Below, piece after piece: positions 5,905-8,495 of a stretch of DNA of 8,495 bases. This DNA is from Spirochaetales bacterium (lineage in GTDB: Bacteria > Spirochaetota > Spirochaetia > B11-G9). Numbering within the stretch: position 1 is the first letter of the stretch; each line of letters opens with the position of its first letter. Made by a program: the position numbers and the translations under genes. The stretch spans positions 1 to 8,495 of the forward strand of contig JALTGJ010000323.1 in NCBI GenBank assembly GCA_027077185.1, given 5' to 3'. The notes under the pieces are model-generated. The model did not search any database. It was not told where the DNA came from and was given only the letters and a program-made list of their open reading frames with translations.

Positions 5905-7224
5905 ATGCTAAGGAAAAGTATTTTATTTTTATTTGCTTTATTACTTTGTTCTTCTTTTCTTTTTGGGCAGGAGATTTCTGAAAAAAAAGAAATTGCAATT
6001 TTCAGTTTAAGTTACTCAGATTGGAGTATTCCCGATGGTGCGCTGGGTCTGGTGGATCAATCTATTCAGAATGTTTTTGTTAATCTTAAACGATTTGATA
6101 TAATAGGCATGTCGTACCGACTCAATTCTGGCGATATAAACAGTTTTATCCAGGAGATTCAGAAGGTTAAAGAATCAAATGTTGCTGTTCCCGAGGCGGT
6201 TCGTCTTGGTGAGCAGACCTTTACCGAAGCAGATTTTAATAAACTTGTTGGTTCCTTTATTATAGTTATTCCAATAGTATCATATTATGAAGTTAAGGCA
6301 GATGATTCAGGTGGTTATTCCGCAGAGATACAGACCAGCTTTACATTTATAAATGTTGCTGAAGGCAAGGCATTTGCAAACTTTCAGGTTGATACAACAG
6401 GTTCGGATGATACTGCAAAGGCGGCAGTCAAGGCTGCAGTGGATTCTATGCCGATCCAACTTTCCTATGAAGTTAGGAAAATACCTGAATTCCAGTTAAA
6501 ATCAGGAGTTCTGGATGTTAATGGCAAGGAAGTTCTTATTGAGCTTGGTACAAACATGGGTGTTAAACTTGGAGATGAATTTAATTTAACAAATACTGTA
6601 ATTCTCCCCTCCGGTCACGCAGTGGATAAGAAAGTAGGGCTTCTTGTTGTTAAGGAAGTTAATGAGGAAGTTTCCACTGCTCAGGTATTTTATGCAAGTA
6701 AAAAACCAGCTGTAGGGGATCAGTTAAAGGAAATCCCCCGAATGGGATTTGAGTCAGCTTTTTATATTAACTATATAAGTCAGGCAGATACATCTAAAGA
6801 TCCTATTCTTGCTTTGGGAATGAGGCAGATTGTTTCCAGAGGTTTTTATAAGACAAGACCCTATGTAGGAGTTGAAATTCCTCTTGGTGTTGATGTTAAG
6901 GGAATCCTATTGAATTATTTGTTTTTTCCGGTCAATGCCTATGTTGGAACTGAACTTAACTGGTATTTTGGACGTCTTCATATTACTCCTGCTATTGATG
7001 TTGCGCTCGGAATGCTGGTTCCAATAGCTAAAGACTGGCAGGAAGATTTAGTTATATACAGCTCTATTGGAGGGCATGCCCGTCTGGCGGTAAATTATAT
7101 GATAACAGACAATGTAAAAGTATTCGGTGAAGCCGGATATTCTGCAATGTTATCGATTAATGATGGATTTTTTAATTCCTATGCCGGTATTCTTTATGGC
7201 GGTGGTGTTACAATTAAGTATTAA
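5905..7224 (+). CDS. exported protein: CsgG/FlgT-like periplasmic part plus C-terminal outer-membrane beta-barrel
   Basis: This 439-residue protein has a signal peptide with R3-K4, a hydrophobic core to about 20 and a likely cut at LFG21-Q22. Residues about 28-190 look alpha/beta in the style of CsgG, LpoB or the FlgT middle domain: an initial E-I-A-I-F strand, a helix, then F-D-I-I-G, and near 147-170 a strand pair ending in a helix rich in Ala. Residues about 198-277 resemble the FlgT C-terminal small beta domain, with V210-L-I-E-L-G-T-N-M-G-V-K-L-G-D-E-F226. From about 281 to the end, alternating aromatic and glycine-rich strands of 9-12 residues end in V-T-I-K-Y, with an aromatic last residue, as in beta-barrels inserted by BamA; the length suits about eight strands. 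C15 in the signal sequence lacks a small residue before it and is probably not lipidated. AGGAGG at 5894-5899 fixes the start. The 16-nt spacing to the next gene shows an operon. The domain calls are by eye; the barrel is the surest part. Confidence 0.9.
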   Translation: MLRKSILFLFALLLCSSFLFGQEISEKKEIAIFSLSYSDWSIPDGALGLVDQSIQNVFVNLKRFDIIGMSYRLNSGDINSFIQEIQKVKESNVAVPEAVRLGEQTFTEADFNKLVGSFIIVIPIVSYYEVKADDSGGYSAEIQTSFTFINVAEGKAFANFQVDTTGSDDTAKAAVKAAVDSMPIQLSYEVRKIPEFQLKSGVLDVNGKEVLIELGTNMGVKLGDEFNLTNTVILPSGHAVDKKVGLLVVKEVNEEVSTAQVFYASKKPAVGDQLKEIPRMGFESAFYINYISQADTSKDPILALGMRQIVSRGFYKTRPYVGVEIPLGVDVKGILLNYLFFPVNAYVGTELNWYFGRLHITPAIDVALGMLVPIAKDWQEDLVIYSSIGGHARLAVNYMITDNVKVFGEAGYSAMLSINDGFFNSYAGILYGGGVTIKY

Positions 7225-7240
7225 TTTTGTGAGGGGAAAA

Positions 7241-8495
7241 ATGAATAGAATAAAACTGTTTTTAATTACTATACTTACTATAACTGTATTTATCTCATGT
7301 GCTACAACAGGCGGATCAGTTCCTTCTTCGGTCGCTAATACAGGTAAAGCTGATTCAGCATCAGGGCCTGTTATTTCTGCTTCTCCTGTTTATTATGCTA
7401 CAGGTTCCGGAACTACTCAGTCTGCAGCATTTAACAATGCAAAGATGAATGCAGTAAAAAAGGCAGTTTCTGATGCTCTTGGTATTGCATCCGCATCTGC
7501 AAACAGAGATAAACTTAAGAGTAAAATTTATATTTCAAGTAATGCCAATGCATATGTATATAATGAAACTATGGAAATTCTGGATAAGGGAAGTGAAAGT
7601 GGAAATTCAACTGTTTCCATAGGAATAAAAATAAATCTGGAAGCTTTAGCTTCTGTTCTAAGAGCCAATGAAATATATGGGAATATTATTCTTCCCCAGG
7701 GTGGAGATGTCCTCCTTGCAGATATGGAAAGACCCTCTTTCGCTCCGGAACCTGCCGTTTCTGAAAGTAATTCTTCTGAAGATAAGACTACAGAAGCTGC
7801 AGTAAGTAAACCAGTGTCGCCAGGAGTAGAAAGCCCGGAAGAAACAGCTCTGATAAATGAAATTATTGGTAACTTAAGTTTTATGGTCTACTACGATGAA
7901 AACTCTTCAACAGATCCATTTCTGGCCAAGACTGCTATTGGTGTTGCAAATCGTTACTTGTCGGATAATGGTATGGAGTATGTGGATTTGGGGCAGATTG
8001 AACAGATAAAAAAAGATCAGGCCGCAGCTTATGAAGATGAAACAGGCCAGTCAATATCGATGATACAGTGGATAGCTGGAAAATTAAATGCAGATATTTA
8101 TATTGAAATAGTTATTGATGCAAATTCAAATACAAAAAATAACAGATATTACGGCAGTGCAAGTGTCTCTCTGAAGAATTTTGATGCATCTACAGCAGCC
8201 GGCCGGGGTGCAAGTTATTATCAGACAGTTCCACCTGCAATGAGTACAGTTTCTGAAGCAGATGCTCTTAATAATGCAGTTGCATCGGCTACTTTTAATG
8301 CTATAAAAAAAGCCGTTGATCAGGCACGAAGTTATACACGGAAAGAACTGACTCAGGGAATTAAATATGATCTTGTAATTCAGAATACAAGTGACTCCCG
8401 GTTAATGAGGACCTTTATGAAAAAAATGGAAAGAAAAGTAAAATCTATAAAGCGGGTTTCCACATCTCCGGAAGAGACAAAGTATGATGTTAGAC
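7241..8495 (+). CDS. lipoprotein with LPP20/FlgT-N-like and CsgG/FlgT-like regions, 3' end outside the window
   Basis: The frame is open from ATG 7241 to the window edge (418 codons, no stop). GAGGGG at 7231-7236 is the Shine-Dalgarno. The signal sequence ends F17-I18-S19-C20, a relaxed lipobox of the spirochaete kind, so a lipid-anchored envelope protein is expected. Residues 51-150 resemble LPP20 / FlgT N-terminal domains: Y-Y-A-T-G-S-G, then a helix with N65-N-A and N70-A-V-K-K-A-V76, then strands. Residues about 160-204 form a linker rich in Pro, Ser and Glu. Residues about 205-330 have a CsgG/LpoB/FlgT-middle-like pattern, with an opening strand L212-S-F-M-V, an I-A-G-K-L-N-A-D-I-Y-I-E-I-V-I core and a beta strand in S-A-S-V-S-L. 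A third region from 341 repeats the helix motif (N344-N-A, N353-A-I-K-K-A-V359). It is co-transcribed with the barrel gene and is a likely physical partner of that protein. Function is not known. Confidence 0.9.
   Translation, partial: MNRIKLFLITILTITVFISCATTGGSVPSSVANTGKADSASGPVISASPVYYATGSGTTQSAAFNNAKMNAVKKAVSDALGIASASANRDKLKSKIYISSNANAYVYNETMEILDKGSESGNSTVSIGIKINLEALASVLRANEIYGNIILPQGGDVLLADMERPSFAPEPAVSESNSSEDKTTEAAVSKPVSPGVESPEETALINEIIGNLSFMVYYDENSSTDPFLAKTAIGVANRYLSDNGMEYVDLGQIEQIKKDQAAAYEDETGQSISMIQWIAGKLNADIYIEIVIDANSNTKNNRYYGSASVSLKNFDASTAAGRGASYYQTVPPAMSTVSEADALNNAVASATFNAIKKAVDQARSYTRKELTQGIKYDLVIQNTSDSRLMRTFMKKMERKVKSIKRVSTSPEETKYDVR

Noticed and set aside
5938..5949. Possible lipobox LLLC in the signal peptide of the barrel protein
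   Set aside because: The residue before the cysteine is leucine, the cysteine is inside the hydrophobic core, and a normal signal peptidase I site follows at LFG-Q.

Overview
The window looks like chromosomal DNA from an AT-rich diderm bacterium. A spirochaete is the best guess. The reasons are relaxed lipoprotein signal sequences ending in S-C, a run of exported proteins with an outer-membrane-type beta-barrel end, and a secreted FecR-domain protein of a kind I associate with spirochaetes. The assignment is inference, because no rRNA or other marker gene is present. I see no tRNA, rRNA, transposase, CRISPR array or phage gene.

Left part (1-1111, minus strand): a complete gene for a DUF2156 protein (LPG_synthase_C / GNAT-like fold) occupies 188-1111. 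A short open frame that might be the start of the next gene runs off the left edge (166 to 1). The divergent gap 1112-1290 holds a long imperfect inverted repeat. Its left arm is almost all purine and its right arm almost all pyrimidine.

Middle (1291-2553, plus strand): pepT, a peptidase T of the M20B family with all its metal ligands. It is a cytoplasmic housekeeping peptidase and appears to be transcribed separately from what follows. Two hairpins lie behind it, one of them a possible weak terminator.

Right part (2733-8495, plus strand): four consecutive genes encode exported proteins. They are (i) a secreted FecR-domain protein; (ii) a large lipoprotein with a LamG/concanavalin-like beta-sandwich region, 13 nt downstream; (iii) after a 132-nt gap with a TATAAT box and a perfect 13-bp inverted repeat, a protein with an N-terminal CsgG/FlgT-middle-like region, a FlgT-C-like small beta domain and a C-terminal beta-barrel; (iv) 16 nt further on, a lipoprotein with an LPP20/FlgT-N-like region, a proline/serine/glutamate-rich linker and a second CsgG/FlgT-like region, cut by the window end. 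Genes (iii) and (iv) are clearly one transcription unit, and (i) and (ii) are another or the front of the same one. Taken together they look like a cell-envelope assembly: a barrel in the outer membrane, partner lipoproteins and a secreted FecR/lectin-like pair. Its function is not evident from sequence. This cluster is the best candidate here for an undescribed system.
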